DNA from: Chlamydomonas sphaeroides
Taxonomy: Eukaryota > Chlorophyta > Chlorophyceae > Chlamydomonadales > Chlamydomonadaceae
Length of the DNA: 64,000 nt
Assembly: GCA_001662425.1 (NCBI GenBank)
Contig: BDDC01000173.1
Location: 1 to 64,000 of the forward strand
Reading direction: 5' to 3'
Shown piece by piece: positions 37,701 to 48,684 of this stretch; within the stretch, counting starts at the first letter, position 1, and each line of letters begins with the position of its first letter. The position numbers were made by a program, and so were the translations under genes. The notes beneath the pieces are model-generated. The model was not told where the DNA came from and did no database searches. It saw only the letters and a list, made by a program, of their open reading frames with translations.

Positions 37701-40700
37701 CTGGAACCGCTTCAGTTCTAGCATCGCCGCTCCGGCACGCCTGCCTGCACTCGACCGCGCTTGTGCCTCCCCTTGACTGAACGGCGGCTCGCTCGTGCCC
37801 ACAGATGACGATGGAGGCGGTGTGCATCCTTAAGGGCGAGAAGCCTGACTGGGACACCGCCAAGCGCCTGCTGGGCGACTCCAACTTCATGCGCTCGCTG
37901 GAGGAGTTCGACAAGGACAGCATTGCGGACGCCACCATCAAAAAGCTGCAGAAGTGAGCGCCCAGCCCGCATTTCCACCGCTGTTGCTCGCAGTGTCATC
38001 CGTCAAGTTGCTGGCTACCTCCGTGTCACTCCCGTGCTGCTACCCGTACTCTTACAGGTACATGGAGATCCCCGAGTACACGCCCGACCTGGTGGCCAAG
38101 GTGTCAAAGGCCGCTCGCTCGCTGTGCATGTGGACTCACGCCATGAACACCTACCACCGGGTGGCAAAGGTGGTCGAGCCCAAGAAGGCGGCGCTGCGGC
38201 AGGCAAGGCGCTGGGCCAGAGCAAGGGATCGGGAACAAGAGACCAAGGGCAGGGTGCGGGCGATGAGGTTGGTTGGCATGAAGCCAGGCAAGGGAGTCGC
38301 GCAGGCATGCAGCGCCAGCAGAGCTGAAGCATCATTTGCCCGTGTGTGCCCGGTCCCGTTGTTGCCTGCCCGCAGGCTGAGACGCAGCTGGCCGAGGCCA
38401 ATGCCAAGCTTGCTGACAAGCAGGCGGCGCTGACTGAGGTGGAGGAGCGGGTGGAGGGGCTGCGGCGGCAGCTGGCGGACGCGCAGCGCGAGCAGCGCGA
38501 GCTGGCGGACCAGGCCGACCTGACGCGCAAGCGCCTGGAGCGCGCGGGCAAGCTGACCAGCGGCCTGGCGGACGAGGGCGTGCGGTGGCAGGCCACGGCC
38601 GAGAGCATGGGCGAGCAGATGATCCAGCTGGTGGGCGACGTGTTCCTGGCCTCGGCCTGCATCGCCTACTATGGCGCCTTCACGGGCGCCTACCGCCAGG
38701 TGCGCCGCGGACGGCACGCACCGGGGCACTGGGCACCTGAATGCTAGATTTCGCCGGCCTGGGGGAAGGCAAGGGCCAGCAACTTGAAGCACGATCAAGC
38801 AGCAGGACGGAGCGGGAGTAGGGACTGCGTGGGGGCGTATGCGGTGTGTGGCTCGCGGCTGAGAAAGGAACGAGCACCGCGGTGTGCCTGCCCGCCACGT
38901 GCCCCGCTGCTCGTGCGCAGGAGCTGGTGTCGGGCTGGATCGCGTCGTGCAAGGCGCGGTCCATCCCGGTGTCGGACGCCGCGTCGCTGCGCAGCACACT
39001 CGGCAACCCCGTGGAGATCCGCGAGTGGAACATCTGGGGCCTGCCCACCGACGACGTGTCGGTGGACAACGGCATCCTCGTCACGCGCGGCAAGCGCTGG
39101 CCGCTCATGATCGATCCCCAGGTGCGTGCCTCCGCACGGGTGTTCGTGCTGCCTGAGCCCTCAAGCCGCCGCGCCGTCGCCCAACGCTGAGCCGTGATTG
39201 TCCGTGTTGCGGCGCTTGTTCGCACCCACAGGGCCAGGCCAACAGCTGGGTGAAGGCCATGGAGCAGCGCAACGGCCTGCGCGTCATCAAGCTCACGGAC
39301 GGGAACTTCCTGCGCACGCTGGAGAACTCAATCCGCATCGGCAACCCGGTGCTGATCGAGGACGTGGGCGAGGCGCTGGACCCCGCGCTCGAGCCGGTGC
39401 TGCAGAAAGCCATCTTCAAGCAGGCGAGCACGCAGTTGCGGTGCAACTTGTCAGGTCCCTGACTGCCAGGGCTGTCGAACAGTTGGTTGCCGAGGCTCGG
39501 TACCTTCCGCGCTGCCTCCCGCCCCTGTCGCGTTCCGTTCGCCCGCCCACTACCGTATGTCTAGCGGGCTTGCATCGGCGCCCTGATCACACCCTACACT
39601 GCACCTCTATCCCCGCCAACAGGGCGGCCGCACGCTGATCCGGCTGGGCGATAGCGACGTCGACTACGACCCCAACTTCCGCTTCTACATCACCACCAAG
39701 ATGGCCAACCCGCACTACCTGCCCGAGGTGTGCATCAAGGTCACCATCATCAACTTCACGGTCACCATGAAGGTGCGACTCACGGGCTACAATGCACACA
39801 TCTAACAAAGCCGCGCGGGCGGCTACATCCTGCCCAACTGCCTGCTGCGCGCTGCCTGCTCGGCCACGCCTTCTCGCGGCCGTCTGCCACACGCTGCATG
39901 CGGTAGCGGTGCGCCTGATCCTTGCCCTGAGCTCCGCACGCACGCGGGTTGTTGTCCGCCTGGCGCAGGGCCTGGAGGACCAGCTGCTGGGCGAGGTGGT
40001 CCGCAAGGAGCGGCCCGACCTGGAGGAGGCCAAGGACCGGCTGGTGCTGTCCATCAGCGCCGACAAGAAGCAGCTGGGCGAGCTGGAGGACAAGATCCTC
40101 AAGCTGCTCAAGGAGAGCTCCGGCAACATCCTCGACGACGAGCAGCTCATCAACACACTCAACCACTCCAAGACCACCTCCGTCACCATCAGCGTAAGCC
40201 ACACAACGGGGCCGAAAAATGGGAGCGGCGTTCGCGTGACTGTCGCGGGCTGCCCTTGTCGTGCGAGATCCGCGCTTTACTGCCGTCGCGCTTCTCGCTT
40301 TGCCCATTGCAGGCCCGTGTGCAAGAGGCTGAGGTGACGGAGCGCTCCATCAACGAGGCGCGCGAGCACTACCGGCCCGCCGCGACGCGCGGCTCCATCC
40401 TGTACTTCGTCATCGCCGACCTCTCGCTCATCTCGCCCATGTACCAGTTCAGCTTGTCCTACTTTGCTCGCATGTTCTCCTACTGCATCGACAAGTCCGA
40501 CAAGGCCGACGACGTGCCGGCGCGGCTCGTGCTGCTGTCCGACTACGTCACGCGCTTCATCTACAACAACGTCTCGCGCGGCCTGTTCGAGGAGCACAAG
40601 CTGCTCTACTCGTTCCTGCTGTGTACCTCCATCCTGCGTCACGAGTCAGCTGGGCCGGAGATCACGGCGCCCGAGTGGAGCTTCTTCGTGCGCGGCGTCG

Positions 40701-43700
40701 GCCCAGCGGCCCTCGCGCCCTCGCGGCCCAGCCCCCACGCATGGCTGCCGGCACCGGTGTGGGCGTCGGTGTGCCACCTCGAAGCGCACTGCGGCGACGC
40801 GTTGCTGGGGCTGGCCGAGTCCATCACGGCGTGCGGGCCGGAGTGGCGCGAGTGGTTTGACAGCGACGAGCCGCACCAGACGCCGCTGCCTGCGGGCTGG
40901 GACGACAAGCTGCGGTCCAGCCGGCCCTTCCTCAAGCTGCTCATCATCAAGGCCTTCCGCGAGGAGAAGCTCATCTTCGCGGCCGCCAACTACGTGGCCG
41001 GCAAGCTGGGATCGGAGTTCACCGAGCCGCCGCCCTGGTCGCTGGATGATGTGTTCCCCGACACCTCATGCCGCACCCCCATCATCTTCATCCTGTCCAC
41101 CGGCGCCGACCCAACCGCCATGCTGCAGCGCTTTGCGGAGAAGTGCGGCTACGTGACGGGCGAGCGGCTGCACATGATCAGCCTGGGCCAGGGCCAGGGG
41201 CCCATCGCCGAGATGCTGATCAACCAGGCCGTCAAGAGCGGCGACTGGGTGTGCCTTCAGAACTGCCACCTGGCCTCCAGCTGGATGTTGCGGCTAGAGG
41301 AGAAGGTGGAGGAGCTGTCCAAGGAGAGCAGCCAGGTACGGACGAGGGTGACAGCGAGCAGGGCAAGAGTGGCGAGAGAGGCGGACAGCAGGGGCCAGCC
41401 TCTGCGGGGAGAAGTCTGGGGCAGGGTTGGGATCGCCGTGCTGTCGATATCGACACCTTGTGCCCATACGATGTTCGCGCTCCCCTCCCCAAAGGTCCAT
41501 CCCGAGTTCCGGCTGTGGCTGACGTCCATGCCGTCCAAGGTGTTCCCGGTGCTGGTGCTGCAAAACGGCATCAAGCTCACCAACGAGCCGCCCAAGGGCG
41601 TCAAGGCCAACATCAACCGAACCTACAACGACCTGACCGCCGAGGCGCTCGCGGGCTGCCCGGCAAAGCCCGGGCCCTTCAAGAAGCTGCTGTTCGCGCA
41701 GTCGTTCTTCCACGCCGTGGTGCAGGAGCGGCGCAAGTTCGGGCCTCTGGGCTGGAACATCCGCTACGAGTTCAACACGAGCGACCTCGAGTGCAGCGCC
41801 ATGACGCTGCGCATGTTCCTGTCAGAGCAGGACCTCATCCCCTGGCCCGCGCTCGAGTACGTCATCGGACAGATCAACTACGGCGGCCGCGTCACCGATG
41901 ACCTCGACCGCCGCTGCCTCATGTCCATCCTGCGCCGCTACATCACGCCGCGCGTGCTCGATGACGACTACACCTTCACGCCCAGCGGTGAGCGCCAGAC
42001 AGCTGCTGCCTGCGCTCCTCATCTCCGCTCCGCCACCTTCTGCCCAGCTCCTGCTCGCCACCAATCCCCTCGTGCCGCTATTTGCCTTCTAACCCGCCGC
42101 ACCCCGGGCTCCACCCTCCACCCTCCGCCCTCCTCGCCCCGGCCAGGCCTCTACTACTCGCCGCCCACCGACGGCCCCGACGGCGCCGGCAGCCTGGACG
42201 CCTACCGCGACTACATCCGGGGCCTGCCGCAGAGCGAGGCGCCCGAGGTGTTTGGCATGCACGCCAACGCCAACATCTCGTTCCAGCTGGCCGAGACGCG
42301 CAAGCTGCTCGAGGCCGTGCTGTCCATCCAGCCGCGTCTCAGCGGCGGCTCGTCAGGCAAGGGCAGCGACGAGGTGGTGATGGAGCTGGCGGTGGAGCTG
42401 GCGGCCGCCATGCCGCCGCTGCTGAGCCGCGAGGAAGCGGCGCTGGGGCTGTTTGACCGCACAGAGGCGGGCCAGCTCAACAGCCTGAGCGTGGTGCTGG
42501 GCCAGGAGATGGACCGCTTCAACCGGCTCAGCTCCGCGGTGTCTAGCAGCCTGGGCGAGCTGCAGAAGGCCATCAAGGGCCTGGTGGTGATGAGCGGCGA
42601 GCTGGAGGGCGTGTACAACAGCATGCTCAACAACCAGGTCCCGGAGGTGAGGACAGTGGGCGGCGAGGGCTGCGTGGGGGCGGGGCAGGCAGGGACGAGG
42701 GCCAGGCAGGGCTGCGGCGGCGTGCAGGCTGCTCGGCTCTCGCGGCCGCGGCGGGGCGGGCTCGACTCTTTTGCGCCCTGTGCGGCTGCCGGCCTGTGCT
42801 GCCCCCTGCAGGCGTGGGCTCGCTACGCGTACCCCAGCCTCAAGCCGCTGGCCAGCTGGGTCAAGGACTACCACCAGCGCATCACCTGCATGCGCTCCTG
42901 GCTGCAGAACGGCACGCCCATGTCCTTCTGGCTGCCGGGCTTCTTTTTCCCACAGGTGGGCAGCGTGGCTCCCCACGAGGCTCTCTAGCCTGTTGCGCAG
43001 CAGTGTTTGTTTCCCAGGGCCACCCGGGCATTATGGCGCCGGCTCGCCGCCTCGCTGCCTCTGCCGTTCCCGAGACGCGTGCGGATGCCCTGGGCTGGGT
43101 CGTATGCTGGGTTGCCGCCTGCCCTGACGCCGCTTGCCCGTGCCCGCTGCCCCGGTGTCCGGCCATCCCCTGTCAGGGCTTCATGACGGGCGTGCTGCAA
43201 AGCCACGCGCGCAAGTACTCCATCCCCATCGACACGCTGTCCTTCGGCTTCTCTGTCACAACATACGACGACCCGGAGCAGGTGTGCACAGCCGCAGCCC
43301 CAGCGCCAAGCCAACCCCTGCTGGCGGCGCCCTGCCGCGCCGAGCTGCACTGCGGCCGGCAAGCTAGCGTGTGTGGGAGCATGGCGCGCAGCAGCCGTGT
43401 ACCTGCCCCTGGTCTGCCTCGAGCCGCCGCCGCCTGTCCGTGGCCTCTATGCTGGCTGCCGTAGGTGCCAACGGAGGAGGTGCCCGAGGACGGCATCCTC
43501 ATACACGGCCTGTGGATTGACGGCGCGCGATGGGACCGGGAGGCCGGGCCGTGGCTGGAGGAGAGCGAGCCGGCCGTCATGTACGCGCCGCTGCCCGTCA
43601 TCCACTTCAAGCCCATGCAGGTGCGGCAGGGAAGGGTTTGGGGGCCGCGGCGGGGGACGGGGCTGACACGATAGTAGGCGGAACGCGGAATCAGCTGAGG

Positions 43701-43965
43701 GCGGGGGATTTGTATACCGGGGCTGCGTTCTGCCCGCCCTTGAATCACGCTACCCTCTACCGTGGTCAATGCGCAGGACTACGAGCCCCCGTCGACCGAG
43801 TACCAGTGCCCGCTGTACAAGACCAGCGTGCGCGCCGGCGTGCTGAGCACGACGGGCCAGAGCACCAACTTCGTGCTGTGCGTGAGCCTGCCCATGCGGG
43901 AAGGCACGGACGAGGACTTCTGGATCTTGCAGGGCGTGGCGCTACTGTGCGTGCTTGACGACTGA
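20349..43965 (+). CDS. Axonemal dynein heavy chain, inner-arm single-headed type
   Basis: Motor ATPase of the ciliary inner dynein arm. Sixty-six exons join in frame from the ATG at 20349 to the TGA at 43963-43965, giving 4,166 residues, a normal length for inner-arm heavy chains. The N-terminal style (YTLREYPNTEDFVYLRRMD, DFYTMSVRGITHYLDGTSS) points to the DNAH3/6/7/12 group; I cannot choose the exact orthologue. All six AAA modules, the linker, the stalk with microtubule-binding tip and the C-terminal domain are present, with four intact P-loops, so the protein looks functional. Exon coordinates are given in the domain entries. Exons average about 190 nt and introns about 170 nt. Four introns appear to use GC donors. 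The N gap at 37119-37491 is intronic. The gene is divergent from the TSNAXIP1-like gene. Confidence 0.93.
25953..29158 (+). other. Dynein linker region, exons 16-26
   Basis: Exons 25953-26171, 26344-26535, 26663-26761, 26934-27026, 27206-27289, 27410-27571, 27709-27921, 28109-28219, 28366-28441, 28622-28803, 28943-29158. Conserved linker signatures include KDVFILGGIEDIQ and, near residue 1,230, FPRFYFLSNDELLEIL. The linker swings across the AAA ring during the power stroke. The donor after exon 17 at 26536 reads CAG then GCAGGT, the first of four apparent GC donors. Confidence 0.88.
29319..30801 (+). other. Dynein AAA1 module, exons 27-32
   Basis: Exons 29319-29460, 29585-29675, 29833-29938, 30051-30197, 30318-30483, 30611-30801. 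AAA1 is the main ATP-hydrolysis site. The P-loop GPAGTGKTET (about residues 1,488-1,497) is split by an intron after its first Gly-Pro-Ala-G. Walker B is ACFDEFNRID. GVFITMNPGYAGRTELPDNLK-type sensor residues follow in exon 30. Exon 31 ends in front of GCGAGT at 30484, an apparent GC donor. Confidence 0.93.
30942..32588 (+). other. Dynein AAA2 module, exons 33-37
   Basis: Exons 30942-31172, 31314-31515, 31649-31866, 32023-32163, 32446-32588. The P-loop is GPTGGGKSE at about residues 1,770-1,778, within exon 33. WVVFDGPVDAIWIENMN and SRCGMVYI are typical AAA2 motifs. Confidence 0.92.
32715..34316 (+). other. Dynein AAA3 module, exons 38-42
   Basis: Exons 32715-32796, 32899-33061, 33252-33534, 33695-33961, 34146-34316. 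The P-loop GVTGVGKS (about residues 2,119-2,126) starts exon 40. Walker B is IVFFVDDVNMP. HFTMLCVPPPSD and YTFNLRDLSKVFQG complete the module. AAA3 is the regulatory nucleotide site in dyneins. Confidence 0.92.
34468..36362 (+). other. Dynein AAA4 module, exons 43-49
   Basis: Exons 34468-34606, 34771-34894, 35056-35277, 35393-35511, 35647-35871, 36023-36115, 36255-36362. The P-loop is LVGVGGSGKSS at about residues 2,472-2,482. FSIELTRGYNTNEFREDLKK and VVFLFSDTQIVNESFLEDIN are conserved AAA4 motifs. DWFSAWPE closes the module before the stalk. Confidence 0.92.
36534..38699 (+). other. Dynein stalk and microtubule-binding tip, exons 50-55
   Basis: Exons 36534-36704, 36889-37053, 37562-37624, 37805-37953, 38058-38202, 38376-38699, about residues 2,703-3,041. 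Exons 50-51 form stalk helix CC1, exons 52-54 the globular tip (VEIKSFSKPP, AVCILKGEKPDWDTAKRLLG), and exon 55 CC2. The N gap lies in the intron between exons 51 and 52; family spacing (LAALK then ALDKND) shows no codons missing. The donor after exon 54 reads CAG then GCAAGG at 38203. Confidence 0.9.
37119..37491. other. Assembly gap (373 N), intronic
   Basis: A run of N inside the dynein intron 37054-37561. Flanking exons join in phase 0 with normal family spacing, so no coding sequence appears to be lost. Confidence 0.97.
38921..40193 (+). other. Dynein AAA5 module, exons 56-59
   Basis: Exons 38921-39121, 39232-39423, 39623-39772, 39969-40193. It shows WNIWGLPTDDVSVDNGILV, RWPLMIDPQGQANSW, VLIEDVGEALDPALEPVL and FYITTKMANPHYLPEV. 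The donor after exon 57 reads CAG then GCGAGC at 39424, the fourth apparent GC donor. Confidence 0.9.
40313..43965 (+). other. Dynein AAA6 and C-terminal domain, exons 60-66
   Basis: Exons 40313-41335, 41495-41987, 42147-42646, 42812-42955, 43177-43281, 43465-43620, 43777-43965. Exon 60, at 1,023 nt, is the longest in the gene. It carries IIFILSTGADPTAMLQRFAE and HMISLGQGQGPIAEMLI. Exon 61 has GWNIRYEFNTSDL and INYGGRVTDDLDRR. Exons 63-64 carry YPSLKPLASWVKD, FWLPGFFFPQ and KYSIPIDTLSF. The protein ends VALLCVLDD. Confidence 0.93.
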
Positions 43966-45817
43966 GTGGGGGCCGCCGCAGTGGCGGGCTTGCGAGGGCA
44001 GGGGCGACTGGCGAGGTCTGACTGACGCGGACGTGCTGTGGGGGCGTGACTGCGGTGCGAAGGAACTAAGCGCGATCGCGCGGCGCGCTGCTGGGGTCAA
44101 AGCGGGAATGCAATGGGCGGGGGTGCTGCGGGTGCAACATTGCGGCGCATGGTCGCTGATGGGCTGGAGCCACACGCCGCCCTGCCACGCCGCGGGTGGC
44201 AGATTGACGATTGACGCGGCAGGAATGTGACGGGGCATCGCGATACCAGGCGGACTGCGTGCGTGTGTCGTGTCGCGCCGCTTGCTGGGCAAGCGGGCGA
44301 GTGAACGAATGACGTGCGAGGGCATGGCCAGCTGGCACAGGCTGTGAGGCCTTGGAACTGAACTGGAAAGGTGATCACCGGGGTAAGGAGCGTGAAAGTT
44401 GCACTTCTTCGTAACACGGGGCTCCTTCCGTCGCCGCCACCGCCGCCGCTGCCACCGCCAGCCAAGCGCCACTCCGCAACCGCCCGCAAGCCATGCTGGC
44501 TCCCGCACAGCCGAGGGTACCAGGATCCAAGAAGCGTCGCAGGAGCTACGCTACGAGCCACTGCTCGCTCGCAATTTATGAGGCACCGGCACAGACGCCA
44601 GCGCCCGAGCACAACGTAGCACGCTAGAGGGAAACACACACGACACATCGCAGCAGGCACACTCCACGCAAGCAACGAGCCACGCCTGGCCGGCAGCCCG
44701 GCTGGGCCATGAAACGCTCTCTGGCCGGTTTGTTAAAAGCCCGTTCACAGAGGAACCGGTGCGCTAGCCAACGTCAATGCGCACACGGATCCGCGGGCTG
44801 CGTATCACACACACGGCTTCATAGCGGCCGTACTTCCGGCGCAACGCATGCACAGTGCGAATGCGCAGCGGAGGACCCAGCGGTGTCAGCGGCGGCGGCG
44901 ACGCCGCGCCTTGGAACTTGACATGACGGCCGTACCGGTGCGCCCAACAGCAACGCGGCAACCGGCCCGGCTGCCTGCGCCGCCTACGCCCGTGCCGCGC
45001 CAACTTCGTGTTGAAGGGTAGCAGGCGCCAGTCAGGCGCCGCCTCTCAACCCGCATGTACGCAAGCCCTGCAATCTAGCGCTCCGCACTAGCAGAAGTCC
45101 CTCCGCAACCGACCACGCGGGTAGAATGAGCCGCACGGCAGACGACGCCCCACACACGACTGCCAACCTCCCTGTAGCAAAGACCCACTGCCCACCACCA
45201 CTGCCGGCGCCACGCAGTCTGGGCCTGCGCGCCCTGCGCAAGCCGTCAAGTGCCCACGGTCCGCGCCCACCGTATGGCCGGGGCGCGGCGCATCCAGTGG
45301 CTCCGACAGCCCTCGCCCTCGCGCGCATCCCGCGCCTAGCAACCGGCTTTATTGCGTCTGCCGGCGGAAGCATCCGCCAAAATACGCGCAGCGCCAGCCC
45401 CCCTAGACGGGCATGCAATCCGACTGAGCAGTTTCTCAGCGCTGCACCCCACCTCGGTCTGGTCGTCCTCGTTGGCCACCGCCCGCCACCACGCATGCGC
45501 ACTGCAGCCCACGGCCCGCCGGCGGAGCCGGCCCATATGCCGCGGGATCGCATGCCACCGCCCACGCCCGTCGAGCATCGCGGCACATTGCCAGCCGAGC
45601 CCGCCCATGCCCCCACTTGCATTTTCAGTGTCGTGAAGGCCGGGTCGTCACCACGATCCCAGCGGCAGAGTGAGCAATGCGGCTCCCAGCCAATCACTGC
45701 GGCCCGTCCACAAGCCCGCTGGCTGCACACAGCGCACGCAGCCGGCGGCGCGGCCCCCAACCACACCTCGCACAGCGTCGCCGCGCGGCCCGCCTGACAG
45801 GCGGCAAGCCCCGCTGC
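43966..45817. other. Convergent intergenic region
   Basis: About 1.85 kb between the stop of the dynein gene (plus) and the stop of the hnRNP-like gene (minus). It should contain both 3' UTRs. Open frames on both strands are Ala/Arg/Pro-rich shadows without a recognisable domain. I saw no TGTAA on the plus strand close to the dynein stop and no RNA gene. Confidence 0.6.
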
Positions 45818-48684
45818 TTACATTGCGCCGCCACGGACGTGGCCGTCGAAGTGGGCGTGCAGCGGCTCGCCGCCGCCCATGCCGCCCATTAGCGCGGACC
45901 CCATGTCGACTGCCTACCACGCGGCAGCGGGGGCAGGGAGGGACCAGTGTGGTCAGCGGCCGGCCTCACACAAGCCGCCAGGCCATGTGGTGGTGATCGC
46001 TCCGAGCAAATGGCTGCTGCTCACATGCGTTCGGTCCGTACCCTGCACTTGCCGCACCCATGCGCACCTGGAGGCCTCCAGCCGCCGCCGAGCCGTCCAG
46101 CCCCTGCAGCGAGTGCACCTGCTGCTGGTAGTCGCCGTAGCCGCCGCCCGCGCCGCCGGCGGCCGAGGGCACCTGGATGACGCTGGTGGTCAGCGTGTAG
46201 GAGCCGGGGGCCACGCCTGGAGGAGCATCCCGGCGGGGAACGGGGGCGCAGCGGAGGGCACGCGGTGGACGTCAGCCGACCGCATGTGAACGCAGACACG
46301 GCTGAGCACGACGGGCGCAAGCAGTCAAACTATTGGAATGCGCGCTGGCCGGCATGAAGCAGCTAGCCACGATGACCCGGTCCCTTGGATCAGCGTTGGT
46401 ATTTAGATAGGCAACTGGGCTGGCGCCGCTTTGGCCCGTCTGGCCCTCCGGCCCCTTAGATTTCCCCTTCTGGCCCTTACCCTGGATGCCCGCGGACTGC
46501 TGGCCGCCGGCGGCGCCCGTGTAGAGGCCACCCTGCTGCTGGCCGCCGCCCTGCTGCTGCGGCTGCTGCACGATGACCTGCTGGCCCCACTGCGGCTGCT
46601 GCTCGTACTGCATGTACTGGCCGCCGCCGCCCTGCTGCGGGACCTCCTGCACCATCACCGCACCGTTGCCGCCCTGGCCGCCGCCCGCAACCGGCACCAC
46701 CTGGGCGGTCTGACGTGCGGCAGGGGGCATGGGGGGCATCGCGGCCACCTGCGTGGCACGGCGGCGACGCAGAGGAGACAGAACGCTCGTGGGTCGGCAG
46801 ACATGGGCAAGTCCGTTGGGCACAGCCGTTGTCGCGCGGCAGAAGAGCGTGGTGCGTGTACAGCATGTTGCACGGCTGAGACACGGCCAGCACAGCCTTG
46901 GAGCGTTGCGCCCGACCCACATGGCCGAGTGCCCGACCCACATCTCAGCACCCCATTCCCCGCCCGCCAGCCCGCAATTGTCCCCCGTCCCGGACCTGCT
47001 GCATGCCGCGGCCGCCCATCACCATGCCGCCCGCGGGCCCGCGGCCCGGGAAGGGAGCCGGGCCGGGCCCGCCGCGGCCTCCGCGGCCGCCACGGCCCGG
47101 ATACCCGTAACCGCGCGGCTGCTGCTTGCCGTTGCCGTCACGCGGCACCTCCAGCTGGTAGGTCCCCGGCGGCAGCAGCTGGCCACCGGGACCGATGACC
47201 TGCACCGCGTGCCCGCCCATGTTGAAGCCTGCGGGGGTGCGGGCAAAGCAATGAGTTTGCGGAAGCGTTTGCGGAAGTGCTCCTGATGCTTGCAATTCGT
47301 GCATCGTGACAATGGCACGCGATGCAACGGCAGATAAGCTGTGCGCCGCGGTACTGCATGTCGCGGTGGGCTGCGTTTGACCGGATATGTGTTAGTGTCT
47401 ATTGGCCGCCTGCCGCACCCAGCACCGGTGGCGCGGTGCTGGAGCAGCTGTTGCAGCGGCGGCACCCACCCATGTGCCTAGCTGCTGCGCGCTGCTGGCT
47501 CCGTACCCACCGGCCATCATGTCCGTGACCTCGTCCACCTGGCCGTACTGCGGGTGGCGGCGCGGGCCGCCGTGGGGCGGGCCGTAGTGGCCCCCATGCG
47601 GCGGCTGCATGTGAGGGTGCATGCCCGGGTTGGGGCCGGGCCCCACGTTGATGCCCTGCTGCTGCAGCCACCGCTTGCGGTTCGAGTACCCCAGAATCAG
47701 GCGGTTCTGCTGGATGGCCTGCGGGGGAACATGTGGTCGATGTGGGCAGGGAGTTAGCACGTGCGGGCGAGCGGTGGTGCATGGCACTGTGTCCCGTCTT
47801 GTGCTAGGTAGCCGCGGCGCCCACCTGGATCATGTCCACTTTGGTGCTGACGAAGAGTTCAATGTAGCGCGCCCCCATGCTCTCCTTGTGCTTTTTGAGC
47901 GCCTCGCGCTGGGCGTCCTCCGTCTGCAGCTCCACAAAGGCCTCGCCCGTCGGCCGGCCGTCCGGCGCGTACGTGAACACAACGCCCTCGATGCCGCGCA
48001 CGATGGGCACGTCGGTTCCGAAGAAGTTCAGCACGTCCTGAGCTGTGGCGGTGTAGGGCAGGCCGCGGCAGCGCACAACGAAGCCCCGCATGCGGTCGAC
48101 GCTGAGCGACTTGGCAGTCGCTAGGTCCGCCTCCGTCGACTCAAAAACCCTGCAGCAACGGCGCGTGGGCAAGGTTATGGAGCGGACGGCTGATGGACAA
48201 TTCGTTGCGGCGTCGGGCATCGACAGTCGGTTAAGCATCCCGACACGGCTGCGACGGGTCGCGTTCCCCGGCAGCACGGCTGCGAGCCGCATGTGTCGCA
48301 AGACCCACTCGATATATCGGTGGCCCATAGACTGGCGGTGCAGCTTAAGGATGGCCTCGGCTGCGGCAGCCGTGGAGTCCAGCTGCACGTAGCCCTCGCC
48401 AGTGCTCCGGCCTGCACGCCAACAGTCCATGGTGTGAAGCGAGAAACAGCGCACCAGCGCAGCGTGACCTGCCCGAAGAAGCTAAGCAAATGGATCTCAC
48501 CGGCGCGCTTCCCAATGACCACCGCCTCGATCTCAAAGCCAGCAAAGAAGTGGCGCACATCTTCCTCGCCAGCGGAGAAGGGCAGGCCGCGCAGGCGGAG
48601 AACCGACGACTTCGGCGCTGGCGCCGGCTGGCTCTCCGGCACCTCAGTAAATCCGTGCTCGGCAGCAGAATTGTCTTCAGCCAT
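45818..48684 (-). CDS. hnRNP H/F-like RNA-binding protein with two quasi-RRMs
   Basis: Probable nuclear RNA-binding protein in splicing or mRNA processing. Eight exons (48684-48501, 48411-48309, 48149-47825, 47718-47511, 47228-46996, 46748-46481, 46216-46068, 45913-45818) give 521 residues. The first qRRM (residues about 28-100) has LRLRGLPFSAGEEDVRHFF and GEGYVQLDS, ending SMGHRYIEVFES. The second (about 115-200) has VRCRGLPYTATAQDVLNFF, GEAFVELQTEDAQREALKKH and SMGARYIELF. The RGLP signature and MGxRYIE ending are the hallmarks of the hnRNP H/F group. The remainder is disordered: a His/Pro/Gly segment, an RGG-type stretch (GRGGRGGRGGPGP), a Gln/Gly-rich segment and a short Gly/Met C-terminus. 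The stop codon is part of an ATGTAA, so a TGTAA overlaps the end of the reading frame. Confidence 0.88.

Noticed and set aside
36784..37941. Long minus-strand open frame across the N gap in the dynein gene
   Set aside because: It is open only because N codons are not stops; it is antisense to conserved dynein exons.
40680..40860. Possible insertion of foreign sequence in dynein exon 60 (GPAALAPSRPSPHAWLPAP)
   Set aside because: The family has a variable Pro-containing loop here (after the WSFFVRG motif), and the conserved frame resumes in step, so it is ordinary loop variation.
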